From: Alligator mississippiensis
Lineage: Eukaryota; Chordata; Crocodylia; Alligatoridae
Direction of reading: 5' to 3'
NCBI RefSeq assembly: GCF_030867095.1
Contig: NC_081830.1
Coordinates: 35,199,832-35,263,831 of the forward strand
Length of the DNA: 64,000 bases
In this document: in pieces, positions 23,578-36,100 of the stretch
Numbering within the stretch: the first letter of the stretch is position 1
How the letters are laid out: every line of letters starts with the position of its first letter
The notes under the pieces: model-generated
Told to the model about the DNA's origin: nothing
What the model saw: the letters and a program-made list of their open reading frames with translations, nothing else
Databases searched by the model: none
Translations under genes and position numbers: made by a program

Positions 23578-24540
23578 ATGAACTGTTCTGAGACAATGAC
23601 TTGTAAGAATGATACCCAAGTGAGTGAATTCATCCTTGTTGGCTTCTCCACCCTCCCAAAGATGCAAGTTGCCCTTTTTTTGGTATTCCTCAGCATCTAC
23701 ACCGTAACCTTGTTGGGGAACATCATTATTGTCATTCTTATCACAGTTGAGGTTGCCCTTGACACCCCCATGTACTTCTTCATCCGTAATCTCTCAGTTA
23801 TTGAGACAGGCTTCACCTTGGTTATGGTACCCAAGATGCTTGTTAATCTACTATCAAGAAACAAAAACATCTCCTTTGTGGGCTGCGGTACCCAGATGTA
23901 TTTCTTCTTCTTTTTTGGCAGCACTGAGTGTTTCTTGCTTTCCTTGATGGCCTATGACCGCTATGTGGCCATCTGCAACCCACTGCGCTACAGTATAATC
24001 ATGAACAGGAAGGTCTGTTTTTGGATGGCTGCTGGGTCCTGGATTGCTGGCATACCTGTTTCTATGCTTCAGACAGCCTGGATGTTCACTTTGCCTTTCT
24101 GTGGTCCCAATGAAATTAACCATTTCTTCTGTGATGGTCCTCCAGTGCTGAAACTAGTGACTGGGGACACCTCTATGTATGAGATGCAGGCACTTATGTC
24201 CACCCTCTTTTTCATCATGTTTCCCTTCTTCCTGATCCTGGTGTCCTACATCCACATCATCACCACCATCCTCAGGATGACATCAGCAGAGGGCAGGAGA
24301 AAAGCCTTCTCCACATGCTCCTCTCACCTCACTGTGGTAACACTGTTCTATGGTACAGCCAGTTTGAACTACTTCCGGCCCAAGTCCAGCAATTCACCAG
24401 AGAGCAAGAAACTGGCGTCTCTGTCTTACACAGTTATCACGCCTATGTTAAATCCCATAATATACAGTCTGAGGAACAATGAGGTGAAAGGGGCCCTGAA
24501 GAGAACATTCTGCAGAGGAAGGTCATCCCAGAAAGGCTAA
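23578..24540 (+). CDS. Olfactory receptor, family 10, OR10A-like
   Basis: Intact single-exon odorant receptor of 320 residues, the usual length. Odorant receptors are seven-helix GPCRs of olfactory neuron cilia that couple to Golf and adenylyl cyclase III. Visible features: an N-glycosylation site NDT at residue 11; TM1 with GN at 47-48; TPMYFF at 63-68; MAYDRYVAIC at 124-133; PFCGPNEINHFFCD in the second extracellular loop with its conserved cysteines; SY at 223-224; KAFSTCSSHL at 242-251; [13 protein letters not shown] at 288-300. TASLNYFRPKS before TM7 and RMTSAEGRRKAF in loop 3 point to the OR10A group. Nothing is missing or shifted. The ATG was chosen because the preceding in-frame sequence ends with AG, a possible acceptor; a second ATG at codon 7 is less likely. 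The exact ligand cannot be told. Assignment to family 10 is firm; to subfamily A is likely. Confidence 0.95.
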   Translation: MNCSETMTCKNDTQVSEFILVGFSTLPKMQVALFLVFLSIYTVTLLGNIIIVILITVEVALDTPMYFFIRNLSVIETGFTLVMVPKMLVNLLSRNKNISFVGCGTQMYFFFFFGSTECFLLSLMAYDRYVAICNPLRYSIIMNRKVCFWMAAGSWIAGIPVSMLQTAWMFTLPFCGPNEINHFFCDGPPVLKLVTGDTSMYEMQALMSTLFFIMFPFFLILVSYIHIITTILRMTSAEGRRKAFSTCSSHLTVVTLFYGTASLNYFRPKSSNSPESKKLASLSYTVITPMLNPIIYSLRNNEVKGALKRTFCRGRSSQKG

Positions 24541-26522
24541 GGATTAGGTCTTGAATTACTGCTGCTATGAGTGTGACTCCATTACATCATCACTTGCTAG
24601 TTTACACCATACTCCAGGATAAGTGAGAAGAAAACAGGTCCTGTTGGCTTCACCAGAGTTAATCTTATTTCACACTAGGTTGAGTACAGGCCCTTTAAAA
24701 AATATACAAATACACTGTAATGAATTTTAAATAGGGTATCAGTTTGAGTTTTCTATGAGGTGGACTGACCACAACTATGTATTTTAAAGCATGAATTAAA
24801 GTCTGTGGGTGTTAGGAGTAAGCAGGCTTCCAGGATCCTGTAGCACCTTAAAGCTAAGTTCAGATAAGATTCTGATTCAAAAGGTGGAATTAGAAAATCA
24901 GATGAAAGCTGAATCTACAGATGGGAAAAATCGATACTTAATTCAGGTTGGATTGGAACCCATTGCCTTCAGTACAGCTATGACCAATATAAACCAGCTA
25001 AGAATTGTACATATTGATTGTGAGGGAGATATGGCTGGTTTACATTTATTGGCCTCCAACATTTGAGTAAAGATACTTAATTCCATATCTCACAGATCTG
25101 TTGTGATAATTCATTATTTAATGTTTATTAAGAGTTTTTTTCATAGGGTGGTCCTAACTATTGTTATCATATATATTCAAACACCAATTTTCCTTGGGTC
25201 AGATGTTTGATCTCTCACTTGTCTTTTTACTCATGCCATTTAGAGAGGATTAACGGACCAGTAAATAAGAGTTTTGTAGTTTGCATTATTGGGTTATTGG
25301 TTTGATGATGCTTCCCAGTACTGGAATTCAATATAATTTGAGAGATCGTTTTCCCTGTTTTCTTCCTCTTGCTGATATAATTTTTGAGGAAATAGTTTCA
25401 TTTTTTTTCTGCTTAATTTCTGGCAAAGATTTACTGAGCAGGAAAGATGGACTCATGGTAAATTAATTAATATTTCCAAATCATCTAATAGTTGGAAACA
25501 TTATTCTTTAGCTATCACATATTTTTATAAGACCTATCAAGATGACAGGAGGGACTGGAGACAAAGATCTTTCTTACCTATGCATCCTCATTTCAATATA
25601 TAGTGAACACAGTATATATTCATAGTCTGGAAACATTAAAGTCTCTGACTGTTTCAGAGCCCTTGAGGAGGATGACTTCCTGAAGTGAGGTGAAGAGAAG
25701 GTATAGACTGGAGTTATGGAAGAGACCTTCTATAGTGTAGTTAACAACCCATCTTAGTCCTGTGCATGATGGAAAAATCTTCATGGTATGTTAATATGCT
25801 TCAGTCAACAAGGAAAAGCCCACCAGTGACTGCAAATAGACTGGGCTTTTTACTGAATTGTAGACTAGGGCAAATAATGAAAGACAAATAAACAAAGAAA
25901 CAAATGCTATGTCAACATGAAAATCTAAAGAGTTTAATTTTTCAAACTTCCAAAGTCATCCCACATATCTGAAATAAATTATTTTTAGGTTTCCCATATT
26001 GAAATTAAATGTTCTTACAGTGTTCATGTTTTTAACTTATTCATTATCAGTTAAAATTTCCCAAATTCAGACCAATTTTGCAAATATATTTGGTGGTGCC
26101 TAAACTCCATTCTTTGTGAATGTACTGTTCACCAGAAACAAACAACAATCATATGTATTTATTCAATGCTCCTATGCTACAGTGATTCTGGGCTATTCCA
26201 CAAAGTTTAAGGTCTTTCACTGGAAGGCCTGACATATAAATCCATAGCAGAAATCTACAGACATAACAGTTGAATTTTGATATACAATTTGTGACACTAC
26301 AGCCTAAAATTAGTTAACACTATTTGGGACAGTATTGAGGTGGTTAGCTGTGTATGTCCATTCATAATATATGATAAAGCAGGCTGTTGCCTTGAAGTTT
26401 ATATCTTTCTGAAGCACATAGTTTCTAGGGGTACATCCCAATAAGTGCACACATGGATATTTCCAGGTTCCCAAAATCTAAGGCAATCCTGTGAAGAAGA
26501 TTAGCACAGGTCTTGTACTTTT
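24541..26522. other. Spacer with no recognised gene
   Basis: AT-rich intergenic DNA between the OR10A-like gene and the large repeat element. Apart from the short Penelope-like piece at 24821-24857, nothing was recognised. The 85-codon frame at 24809-25066 begins in that repeat. Confidence 0.5.
24821..24857 (-). mobile_element. Short Penelope-like tail fragment
   Basis: Read on the minus strand it is 'ttagctttaaggtgctacag' followed by 'gatcctggaagcctgct'. This resembles the tail 'ttagtctctaaggtgccaca' plus 'agactcctgg', common at 3' ends of a second Penelope-like family in reptiles and frogs. Only about 37 bp are recognisable. Confidence 0.4.
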
Positions 26523-26879
26523 GGGGCACGTCCAGATGAGCCCACATGTGCCTCTTGCAGCATCTCAAACTCCTTTGAGACTCTGCAAGAGGCATGTGCA
26601 AGAATGAGAAAATGTTCCCTGCACTGCAAATTTGCATCCATGGGGCAAAATTAGACCCCTGGATATCTAGGGGTAAAAAAAAAAACAGCAGACCAAAAAA
26701 TGTGGGCCAGGGCACGGTCCCCGAAGGTGCCCTGAGGCAACCGGAGGCTGGGTCCTCCACAGAGATGCTCTGCCTGCCAGAGTGTCTCTATGGTTGGCCC
26801 TCGCCCTGGTGCTGAAGCTGGGTGGCCCTCACCCAGGCTCCAGTGCCAGTAAGTAAAGAGTCAGGAGGGTGGAGGAGGG

Positions 26880-27300
26880 GGGAGGGGACCATGAGGGGAC
26901 CCCCACTGGTCCCACCCACTTCCCCAGTCCCCCAGATCCCTGCCCCACCCAGACCCACCCCCTGCCTGCCCCCTGAGCCCCCCCAGTCCCTGCCCCATGT
27001 GGCCCCATCCCCCCCATCCCCCCAAGCCACCCCCAATCCCTGCCCCATCCATTTCCACCCCCTGCCTGCCTCTCAAGCCCCCCCTGAGGCCCCCCAATCC
27101 CTGCCTTGCCCAGCCCCATCCTCCTGAGACCCCCCGATTCCTGCCCTGCCTGCCCTCAAAGCCCCCCCAATCCCTGCCCCACCCAGCTCCAGCCCCCCTC
27201 AGCCCCCAGAGCCCCCCCAGTGTCTGTCCCAGTTGGCCCCATGCCTCACCTGCCAGTTGAGCCCCCCCCATCACTGCCCTCCCACCCCAGCACGAATAGA
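26880..27300. repeat. C-rich minisatellite
   Basis: Imperfect tandem units of roughly 35-45 bp built on 'cccccccagtccctgcccc' and 'ccccatcc'. The other strand is G-rich with runs of four to seven G, a good setting for G-quadruplexes. Open frames over it translate to Pro-rich or Gly/Trp-rich repeats and are not genes. Confidence 0.75.
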
Positions 27301-27539
27301 AAAACAACTCCCCCCAGCACTTACTGGCAGTACCAGCTGCTGTCAGGGGTCACTGGGGACCCCCTGCACAGTGTGGGGCTGTGTGACAGCCCCGGTGGCC
27401 CCAGCCTGGGCCCTGCTGCCCTCCACTGCTCCACAATGCCCCATGCTGCCTCAGGGGGCTTTTCCAGGCCCTGGAGCCCCCTGAGCCCTTGCTCCTGTGA
27501 TAAGTAGAGGTTTTATTTTTATTTTATTTTTTTAAATTG

Positions 27540-27935
27540 CTGGAGGCTGGGGGGGGGGGGGGCAGCCACCGGGGTGCTGGAGGTGCAAGCAGGGGCTGAG
27601 GCTGGCCGGGGCAGTCATTGGGGTGTTTGGGGAAGTGGCAGGGTTGGGTTAGGTGGGGCAGCCATCAGGGGAGGCTGCAGGAACTGGCAGGTGCTGGGAC
27701 TGGGGGAGCAAACGGGATTGGGCATGTGGGCCCTGCAGCAGGTATAGCCCCTGTGGGGGCCATTTGGCCCCTGTGGGGGGCTGTAGCCCCTGTGGAGGGG
27801 GGGATGTGTCCCCTATTGGGGGCTGTAGACCCTGAGAGGGAACTGTAACCCCTGAGAGTGAACTGTTGGGGGGGGCTGTAGCCTCTGTTGGGGGGCTGTA
27901 ATCCCTTTGGGGGTTGTATCCCCTGTGGGGGGCAG
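27540..27935. repeat. G-rich minisatellite
   Basis: After a run of G at 27551-27562, imperfect units like 'gggggctgtagcccctgtg' recur about ten times from 27740 to 27935. Each unit is itself a small palindrome (gggctg...cagccc on the other strand). It lies inside the larger inverted-repeat element. Confidence 0.75.
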
Positions 27936-28933
27936 CAAAACATAGCTATTTAGAATTCACTTTATTATGATAAGAGAGACTCTGATAGGCTTCCTAATTG
28001 CTTTAACATTGTAGATATATCAATAAAACATTGATCAACTGATGATTGTCTCTCACTCTCTCTCTATATAGTGGTTTTTGTTTTAATTGTGAAGGAACAT
28101 GGATTTTGGGGTACTTAACAGTGTGACTTTGGGATTTTTTTATCAAGGATTTTTCAGTTTTCAAATAGGGAACACTAGAATTCCTGTTAGGGAGGCCAGT
28201 GGCAGGACCCTGCCTGCTCATAGCTGGAACCTTGAACCCAGCTGGAGGTGGCTGACCTCCTGGCCATTTGGGGCCAGGAGGAAATGCTTTGACAGTTCAA
28301 AGTAAAAGGAGGCCACCACACCTGGAACATATTCCGGGAGATAGTTGTCCAGATGGTTGGGCAGGGGCACACATGGCAGTAGTGCTGCACAAAGGCCAAC
28401 CCTGCAGCCACAGTCCACTAGCTGCTGGCTCAGAGGGGCAGATGCCTGTGCTGGCTGTGCAGTCCCCATCCAGGTCTGGCAGGTGCACAGCAGGTCACAG
28501 AGAGGTAGCAGCTCCCACTGTCAGACTGCTGCAGTGGGTAGAGGGTGCAGGGAACTCTCAGGGCTGTTTCAGCAGTCCAGCTGGCACAAGGGGTAGTGTC
28601 CCCAGGTACCAATTTGCTGGGCCCAAAAAGTTCCTGAGAGTAAGTAGCCCTGAGTTACTTTCCAGGGCAGCTTTTTGTAGTGATGGGGCCAGGACAGGGC
28701 AGCTTTTTATACTGCTGGGGACAGCACAGGTGCTGCTCCAGCGCTCTAGCGCCCCCTAGCTGCAGATCTGGGAGGAGCAAGGCAGGGTTATTTTGCCCCA
28801 ACTGGCACAATTTGCTGTGCACCAAAGTGCATGTCTGGGCACATGTGCTGAGGTCAAAAGCCCTGGCTCAAATTTGCATCACTTCTATTTCAGCTGCTGC
28901 AAGCACACATGCCTGTATGTGTGGATGTGCCCT

Positions 28934-31900
28934 TGGATTCCTGGAGCCCCTCTTCAGTGATGGGCCCACCACGCAGGCTGTCATAAGGTCAGAGATGTGG
29001 GGACCACAGGGTCTCTTCCTGGCTTTTAACTAAAGTTATCAAAACTCAAATGACTAAACAAATTGACATTTTCTTTTGAACTTTGTTGAACTGACACTTT
29101 TCAATCTAGCACTACTCCTACCTCTATTAAAAAGGTTCATGAAACATGTAAGTCTTGGGTGTACCTGCTCAGCTGTGAATTAACATAACAGTCTATAATG
29201 ATCATAGCTGACTTGAAGCTGCATCACTGAATCCTCACAAAAAAAAAAAAAATTAAAGTTTTTTTTTCCCCCTTAAACCTTTGTATTTTAAAATCGTATT
29301 GCCTTTCTTAGGTAAGGTTGTTGATAGCAACTAGTCTTTCCATCTGTCTCCTTACTTACTGTGGCAGCAATCTTTCATATATGAGATTAAAATCCCTGGG
29401 TATATATCAGATATAAACCTAAGCTCTATAATTTGGATTCAGACTTTACAAACTAAATATCTACTGGAATGCATGTTGGGCAAGAGAAGCATTAGTGTTT
29501 TTTCTCCCCACTGTAGTTATAGAAACTAGTTACCACAAAAGCTCTGTTTAGCAACAGAGCTGTTGCAGCTCTGTTGCTAAACAGAACAGTTGCAGTTACA
29601 CTGACAACGAGAACACATAACTGATTCAGGCATTGACATATACAAGAATATTAATGATATAGTCTACCAAAAACTTCCAGAAGATTCTCAATATTATTTT
29701 ATAGGACCTGAACAAGTGGAAAACATTAGCAATATCTGTATGGGGGTATGTTCATATTTGAAAAATGAATGAATTGCCTTTTCTAAATTAGTGATCACAT
29801 AATCTACTGGTAATAATCCCCCAATCCTATTTTGATAAAATCTACCAAAAGATTATCAGGTTTCTGTGGAGAGAGGGTAAAAGGAACCAACTTTAATTTT
29901 AAATGATTCAACTATCAGTTGAAATGAGTGACTTTGAAATTGTTAACCTTTAATAGTATCACAATGCCTTTCCTAGTAAGTCAGGCTATATTATGAATGA
30001 TTGATATGAATGATAACTCTCCAGTACGGGTAAAAGTTGAAGAAGTTCTTGTGTTTCCCCTTCCCTTATCAAACATTTTTGGCTCTACGTTCTACCATCT
30101 TGATAATTTTCTAATCCCCATAATTTTAGCAACCTGACAACTTGGAAAAAATTGGCATACAGTGAAGTTTCATCCTTCTTTACATTGTAAGGCATCTCTT
30201 TGGGGCATTCCCTTTTTTTTTTTTTGAAGTATGAGTTCCATAACTGACATGGAGAAAGTAGATGTATAAGGGGAATATACATGTAGAAATGTAGCTTTTA
30301 ATGGGTAATCATATTAAATTCTTCTGTGAAATATATGATAAATTCAACCTCCTGAAAACAGTTAAATGGCAAGACATGTGATTGTGTCAAGTACTGAAAA
30401 ATTAGTTTCAACCTGAAGCTTTGAGGGTTGCAAATGCTCTAGATATACTAAATTTTAGCTTGAAATACACTTCTGTTCCCTACTGTATGCTATCACTTTA
30501 AAAATGTATAATATCACATACCAGAGCTGATACAGATCATTTTAATAATTTAAATAAATGTAATAATGTTAATTTAATAATCTTTACTTAAATATTTAAG
30601 TAAAATGAAGGTTTAGGTAGTCAGATGATAAAATCTGAATGTAAATCTGCAGTTCTGTATATTTAAACATTCACAACTAAACTTAAACTGCATCAACCAC
30701 AACCACCTTCATTGAGCTGTCTCTAAACTAAAAAGATTAACTATATTGCTATTAGATGTTTCTGAGGTACAACGCATTGCTTGTTCAAATCATTTGGTCA
30801 TTCCCTATTATCAGTCCTTTTTGGAAATAAATTATAATTAGAGTTACTATAGTTTTGAATACAGTACTGATATCCTTGACAAATAATATTATGCTTGGGT
30901 ATAAGGAGTTCAAACTGAATTCTTCCCAGATTTCATTTATATATTAGGCCTTATTAGTTATATGCAGGTTTGTATTACTTCATTGGAAATGAAGGGCATC
31001 TCTAAAAGTTGTATCCTGGTTTAAAGAAATGGAAAAACTTGTATCCATAGCAAAAATCATGTTTTACAGCTGTAACTGCTTTGAAAGGTTTAAAGCAATT
31101 TGGAAAGATTTTTTTTTTAGAATATGTTGGTAACTATTTTTTTTCTTATTAAATGCACATTTATCTTTTCCTTCTGTATCACTCATTCTTCCCTTCTTTG
31201 TTTTTTCCCCTTTATAGCTTATTATTTGTGATAGACATTTATGTGTTTCAGACAGATGTGTAAGTAATTTATATATATGTACTTTGATTTTTTGTGTACC
31301 AATTAAAAACAATAAAAAAGAAAAATACCCAAACTGCATACAGGATTATGGTCCATGATCTGAAGGATGATATTATATGGAATTTGAATGGGAGATCCAT
31401 TTTTAAATATTTTGGATTTAAGTAAGCTGCCAGGATGCAGTGGCAGATTGGTGAAAGCATCTTGATTGGGTTCTGGAGAAAAAAATTTTAGCCTTGCTCT
31501 GAACTAATAATGTTTGATCCCAAATGACCAAGCTGCAAATGGATACCTGAATATTCCAGATGTGGAGTAAAAAATGATTGGATGTGATTTTAGTCACATC
31601 ACTCCTTTGTGAGCATACCTTAACCAGCTAGCCTGAAGGTCCCAGAAACTCAGATAGGCTTTTGACTGAATTTGATGTGTGATGGTGGGATTGTAAGCAG
31701 ATAAGGGGACAAACCCATCCTTGGCTCACTGATATCTAAGAACCTTCCTCAGTCAAGGGAAAAATAATCCTGGTTATGTGTCTTGACAGAATGTTCAGCA
31801 GGCTAATTCTAGGGATAATCATTGGGAAGGAAACTGTCATTTAGCTGCGAATTGCACAAACAAGGTTATTACTGTATCTTGTCAGTTTACATCTGCAACC

Positions 31901-32162
31901 ATTATCTGGATGTCTCTAAATTTTCATCCTAAACTTATTGCGGTGAGCCCACACACACAAGCTGATGAGTTAAATACATTGCTGAATTTACAGAGGTGAC
32001 TCTTCTAGCTCAGGTGGCTTCACTTCCTGTTTTGAGATCCATAGCTTCTAATTTGACTTTTATGCAAGGTCTCCCTGAAGAACCACTTTTCCAGATTAAT
32101 TTTCCAGTCTGATTTTAAGTGCTTTCTCTTATATGTAGAGTCCCCATGTCTAAACTCTGAAA
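28934..32162. other. Spacer with no recognised gene
   Basis: Long AT-rich interval downstream of the OR6-like gene. It holds the perfect hairpin at 29543-29585, several A or T runs, and no family-matching coding sequence. Nothing else could be supported. Confidence 0.5.
29543..29585. repeat. Perfect 20-bp inverted repeat with 3-base loop
   Basis: TCTGTTTAGCAACAGAGCTG at 29543-29562 and its exact reverse complement at 29566-29585, loop TTG. There is also a nested GCAACAGAGCTG/CAGCTCTGTTGC pairing. Confidence 0.9.
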
Positions 32163-33140
32163 TTACTTGGGCCACTCAAATTCTTTCCCATGAGTCCGTC
32201 TCTTAAGGAGAATTTTTTTTAAGGCCTTTTTCATATCCTGATTCCTTAAACTGTAAATCATTGGGTTTAATGTTGGAGTGACCACACTATAGACAACAGC
32301 TACAATTTTGTTCATGTTGAAGGAAGATCGTGTTGTTGGACTGACATACATGAAAATCACTGTGCCATAATAGAGTGAAACCACAGTTAGGTGGGAGGCA
32401 CAAGTGGAGAAGGCTTTATGCCGGCCTTCTGAAGAAGAAATTCTTAAAATGGTGATAACAATATACAGGTAGGAGACTACAGTAGACAAGAATGTGCCTA
32501 GAATAACCAGGGCAGAAAGCAGGAATATCACCTTCTGTGTTATAGATGTGTCCACACATGCCAGCTTGAGCAATGGTGGGATATCACAAAAGAAATGGTT
32601 AACTATATTGGGGCCACAAAATGGCAAACTAATCACCAAAAAGGCAGCCACCAAAGGAGCCATGCAACCACCTACCCAAGAACCAATAATCAGTAGCACA
32701 CAGACCTTTTGGCTCATGATGACTGAGTACCTGAGTGGGTAACATATGGCTATGTATCGGTCATAGGCCATCACTGCAAGGAGGAAACACTCAGCAGTAC
32801 CAAGGAAGAAAAAGAAATAAGATTGCAACAAACAGCCAGCAAAGGGTATTGTTCTGACTCCTGTAAGGAGGATAGACAGTAGCTTAGGGACTGTGACTGT
32901 GGTATATCCCACATCCAGGAAAGAGAGGTTTCCCAGAAAGAAGTACATTGGGGTATGAAGCTGTGTGTCCATTTTAAGAGTCATAATTATAATGATATTT
33001 CCTGTGACGGAGAGGAGGTACAGGGATAAGAAAAGGATGAAGAGTGAGACCTCTACATCTCTTGTGCTGGGAAACCCCACAATAATGAATTCTGTTACTG
33101 AGCTATCATTTCGCAGATCTGCAGATGAGCCTTCCACCAT
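32163..33140 (-). CDS. Olfactory receptor, family 6-like
   Basis: Intact 325-residue odorant GPCR on the minus strand. Features in order: NDS glycosylation site at 11-13; TVTGNIII-type TM1 with GN at 47-48; TPMYFFLGNLSFLDVGYTTV at 63-82; MAYDRYIAIC at 124-133; PFCGPNIVNHFFCDIPPLLK in the second extracellular loop; SY at 223-224; RHKAFSTCASHL at 240-251; TPTLNPMIYSLRN at 288-300. FCDIPPLLKLACVDTS and FLLSALVILGTFLSTVVSY match what I know of family 6 (OR6M/OR6X type). The C-tail is a little longer than usual (about 25 residues after the LRN). A polypyrimidine tract ending in 'tatag' lies directly 5' of the ATG (33141-33160 on the plus strand), a good 3' splice site for a non-coding leader exon, and supports this start. 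Family 6 is likely; subfamily is open. Confidence 0.94.
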   Translation of the reverse strand: MVEGSSADLRNDSSVTEFIIVGFPSTRDVEVSLFILFLSLYLLSVTGNIIIIMTLKMDTQLHTPMYFFLGNLSFLDVGYTTVTVPKLLSILLTGVRTIPFAGCLLQSYFFFFLGTAECFLLAVMAYDRYIAICYPLRYSVIMSQKVCVLLIIGSWVGGCMAPLVAAFLVISLPFCGPNIVNHFFCDIPPLLKLACVDTSITQKVIFLLSALVILGTFLSTVVSYLYIVITILRISSSEGRHKAFSTCASHLTVVSLYYGTVIFMYVSPTTRSSFNMNKIVAVVYSVVTPTLNPMIYSLRNQDMKKALKKILLKRRTHGKEFEWPK

Positions 33141-33160
33141 CTATAAAAAAAAAGAGAAGA
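33141..33160 (-). promoter_or_regulatory. Likely 3' splice site before the OR6-like coding exon
   Basis: On the minus strand the sequence is a run of pyrimidines, 'cttctctttttttttatag', ending in AG exactly at the start codon. Vertebrate OR coding exons usually start a few bases upstream of the ATG after non-coding 5' exons. This is a sequence-based inference without transcript data. Confidence 0.6.
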
Positions 33161-36100
33161 AACAACAAAAAGTAGAAACATATAATTTTTTTTAAAATAC
33201 TTCTGAGTGTACAACAATTGTATTTGATTCTTGGGCAAAAGGAAGACAGAAACTGAGAACAAGAATTATCATTATGCTGTAGCCTAGTGATTAGTGCACT
33301 GAGCTAACAGGAGGCATCCCGCAACCCAGCTCCTGCTCAAGTCCTCTTCTACAAAATAATCATTAGATACAACTAATAAATAATGCTGGATGCAGGGGCT
33401 GGAACTTGGGATTCTTCTTATTAGTTGACTCAGCTAAACCTTGGCCTGAAATGGCATGCTGCTTCTTCCCCTCCCCACCACAATGACCCAGTTGACCCAA
33501 TGAATTTCCCCCCTCCCCCCTGAATACTGGCACAACTTCAACAAGAACAATGGGAATAGGGCATGCTTCTAGAATAGAGTGCGCTTCTGGGAGATGTTAG
33601 CTTTTGCTTTGAATTCCTCCAAGCAAAGGAAGGAATTAACCCCAGATCACTGGCATAGCATCAGTGCTGTAATCTCTAGCCCACTTCTGCAATTTCTTTT
33701 AGACCTGGGCTTAATTTTTTAAAGAAAACTATAGCTGCCCACCACTACCACTAGAACCACTTCCTCCTTCTGGGTATACAAATATCTGAATATTTGGTTT
33801 CTGCTCCTAAAATGGTATACACTTTTTTTATCCAATGACAATTTAATGCATTATGCATTCCCAGGCAGTGGGGTGTAACTTACACTAAAGACAAAGCTCG
33901 CATCTCTCAATAAGATACACTGGTTCAGGTAGCCAACTACCATCTAAATGAGCTTCAAGTTGAATTGAACTGAATCCTCCCATGCCATAACTGCAAAAAA
34001 GGGCAAAATATGCCTATCCCTGAGCTGAACATGATTACATTTTTTTTTAATTGAGATGCCTGCTATTTGGCCTAGGAGTGATATAAAACTTAGAAGAGCA
34101 GCAACAATAGAATCTGAACTTCTTTCTCTGAATTCTAATTCTAACCTCTAATTCAAGTCCTTAATTTGAAATCATATATTTCTATTTTTCTGCTATTTAT
34201 TTTATCAACTTCAATATTGCTAAAATAGGGTAGAAAAAAAAGATACATTAGACTATTTACTATTTAAACTAAAATACAGTAAGTGATTATCATTTTGTGT
34301 CCTGGTATGATTAACATTGATTAGATACCACTTCCCCCACTCATAGACAAAAGGCACAAACAAAACATGTACACACAAAGTTTATACTAACTTACTTGCA
34401 ATGATTAGACACAACACCTACACAGTACCTGCACAAGCATACAGAAACTCAAGCAAATTGACACACACCTAGACACAGATACATATATAGATATCAATAC
34501 AATGTTAATTACACATGTCTGACTACATGTTACTCAACACATGTCCAAATGTACAAGAAGTGGAACACAGTGGCACTCAACAAATGTACATACACCCCTC
34601 CTGATGGCAAATTCTCATGAAAAAACTATGGAATAAATAGCCGTATGCATTCAGAGTTACTCATTGGCCTAAAAATTATGTATATAAATTTATAATAAAA
34701 AGATGCACACAGGCAGAGGCACACATGAACCTTAAAAACACATAAACAACACACGAACATTTAAAAATCATACACACACACACACATTTATGCAAAGATA
34801 CACATGAATCTACAGTCTGAAACACATTCTCTTATTAGCTTTTCAATACAATTATAAGATAACTGTTTTTAACATTTTCACTACATAAATTTTGATTATT
34901 AATATTCTTTTCTTGAAAATTAAGGAAAAAAATGGTATCCAAACTTCTGCAGTTCCTTTGGAAAAATGTGCTAATTAATTGAGAGAAATTTCATCAGTTT
35001 CATTTGTGAAAATTAAAAGTTATAAAGGAAAAGAACTTTCATGAGCTAGGATACAAATCAAATATAATTGAAAGGAATGGGGGAGAAATGTCCCTTGTCA
35101 TTAGAAAAAATGTAACTTTTACACATCTCTGTGAATCCTGATGTATTGGCCCCCCAAAATACTCTGAAACCAGTCTATTAGAATTCAGTAGACATGCTGG
35201 TCATTCTTTCTTCTTCCAGAACTGCCAATCCAAAGCAATAAAAAATGTCTAACAATATCAAAAGTAGAGGGTGGACAGGAACTGGCAACCAAATATAATT
35301 TCTGTTTCCTGGCCTTTCATCCCTATTAATGACTTCTAAAAAAATAGAATGTTTTTCATATTACAACAAAGTTTTCTAAACTTGGGGAATTCTCTGGGGT
35401 TTTTTTTTTACCTTTAGAGCTTGCAGGGATGGGTTCTGTAGCAATGCAACAAAAGAATCACTCTATGTGACTCTTCTTGCCAAGAAAACAAGTATTCCTT
35501 TCTTACATTGAATATGCAGAAGAAAATAAGTTACAATAGAGAAACTGGAAATTTTGACTCATCTGTTGGTGCTATTTTGTTTTGTTTTGCTTTGTTTCAC
35601 TATCCTCCAAAACTCATCGTCTTGATCAACAGGAGGCTGAAACTGGTGTGCCATAATATTTAGGAGCATATTTTAACTCTGGGTTATGTCCCTGGAGTCC
35701 AATTAGTACAGTAGTAGTATGTATAATGACTTGAAATGCTTAGATTTGAGTCAGCTTCATGGTCAATTGTATTTTGCCATAATATCAAATTGGTTGATTG
35801 GACTTGTAATTTGTAATTTGCATAAGGTCATAGCCGAAGCACAAGAAGAGGACAAATAGAAAGTAACATCTTGAGTCCTGCTACCATTTGAAATGGTTCT
35901 GCCTTACCTTAGTAAAGGCCATTCCTGTTGATGTCAAAAAGTGTCAATAATGACTTGAAGAACTTGTGAAACAATATGGTGCACAGGTATCTGCTCCTGC
36001 CCCTAGCAGTATATAGAACAACCAAATGATGTGGTAAAGCTACACTGATGCACACCCAACTCCCACTTTTGACCATCAAAAGTCACAGAACTTAAGAGAA

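Larger units (their letters stand above)
26523..28933. mobile_element. Large GC-rich terminal-inverted-repeat element with minisatellites
   Basis: The left end GGGGCACGTCCAGATGAGCC continues to 'acatgtgcctcttgcagc'. The reverse complement of the right end reads AAGGGCACATCCACACATAC and continues to 'catgtgtgcttgcagcagc'. Between them are 2.4 kb of GC-rich DNA with no transposase. Inside are a C-rich minisatellite (about 26880-27300, units around 'ccccagtccctgcccca') and a G-rich one (27540-27935). Many overlapping proline- or glycine-rich open frames on both strands come from this composition. I found no matching target duplication. Non-autonomous, family unknown. Confidence 0.6.

Noticed and set aside
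26788-27507. Several overlapping open frames of 80-148 codons on both strands
   Set aside because: They lie on a C-rich/G-rich minisatellite. Translations are Pro-rich or Gly/Trp-rich repeats with no domain and appear on all frames at once.
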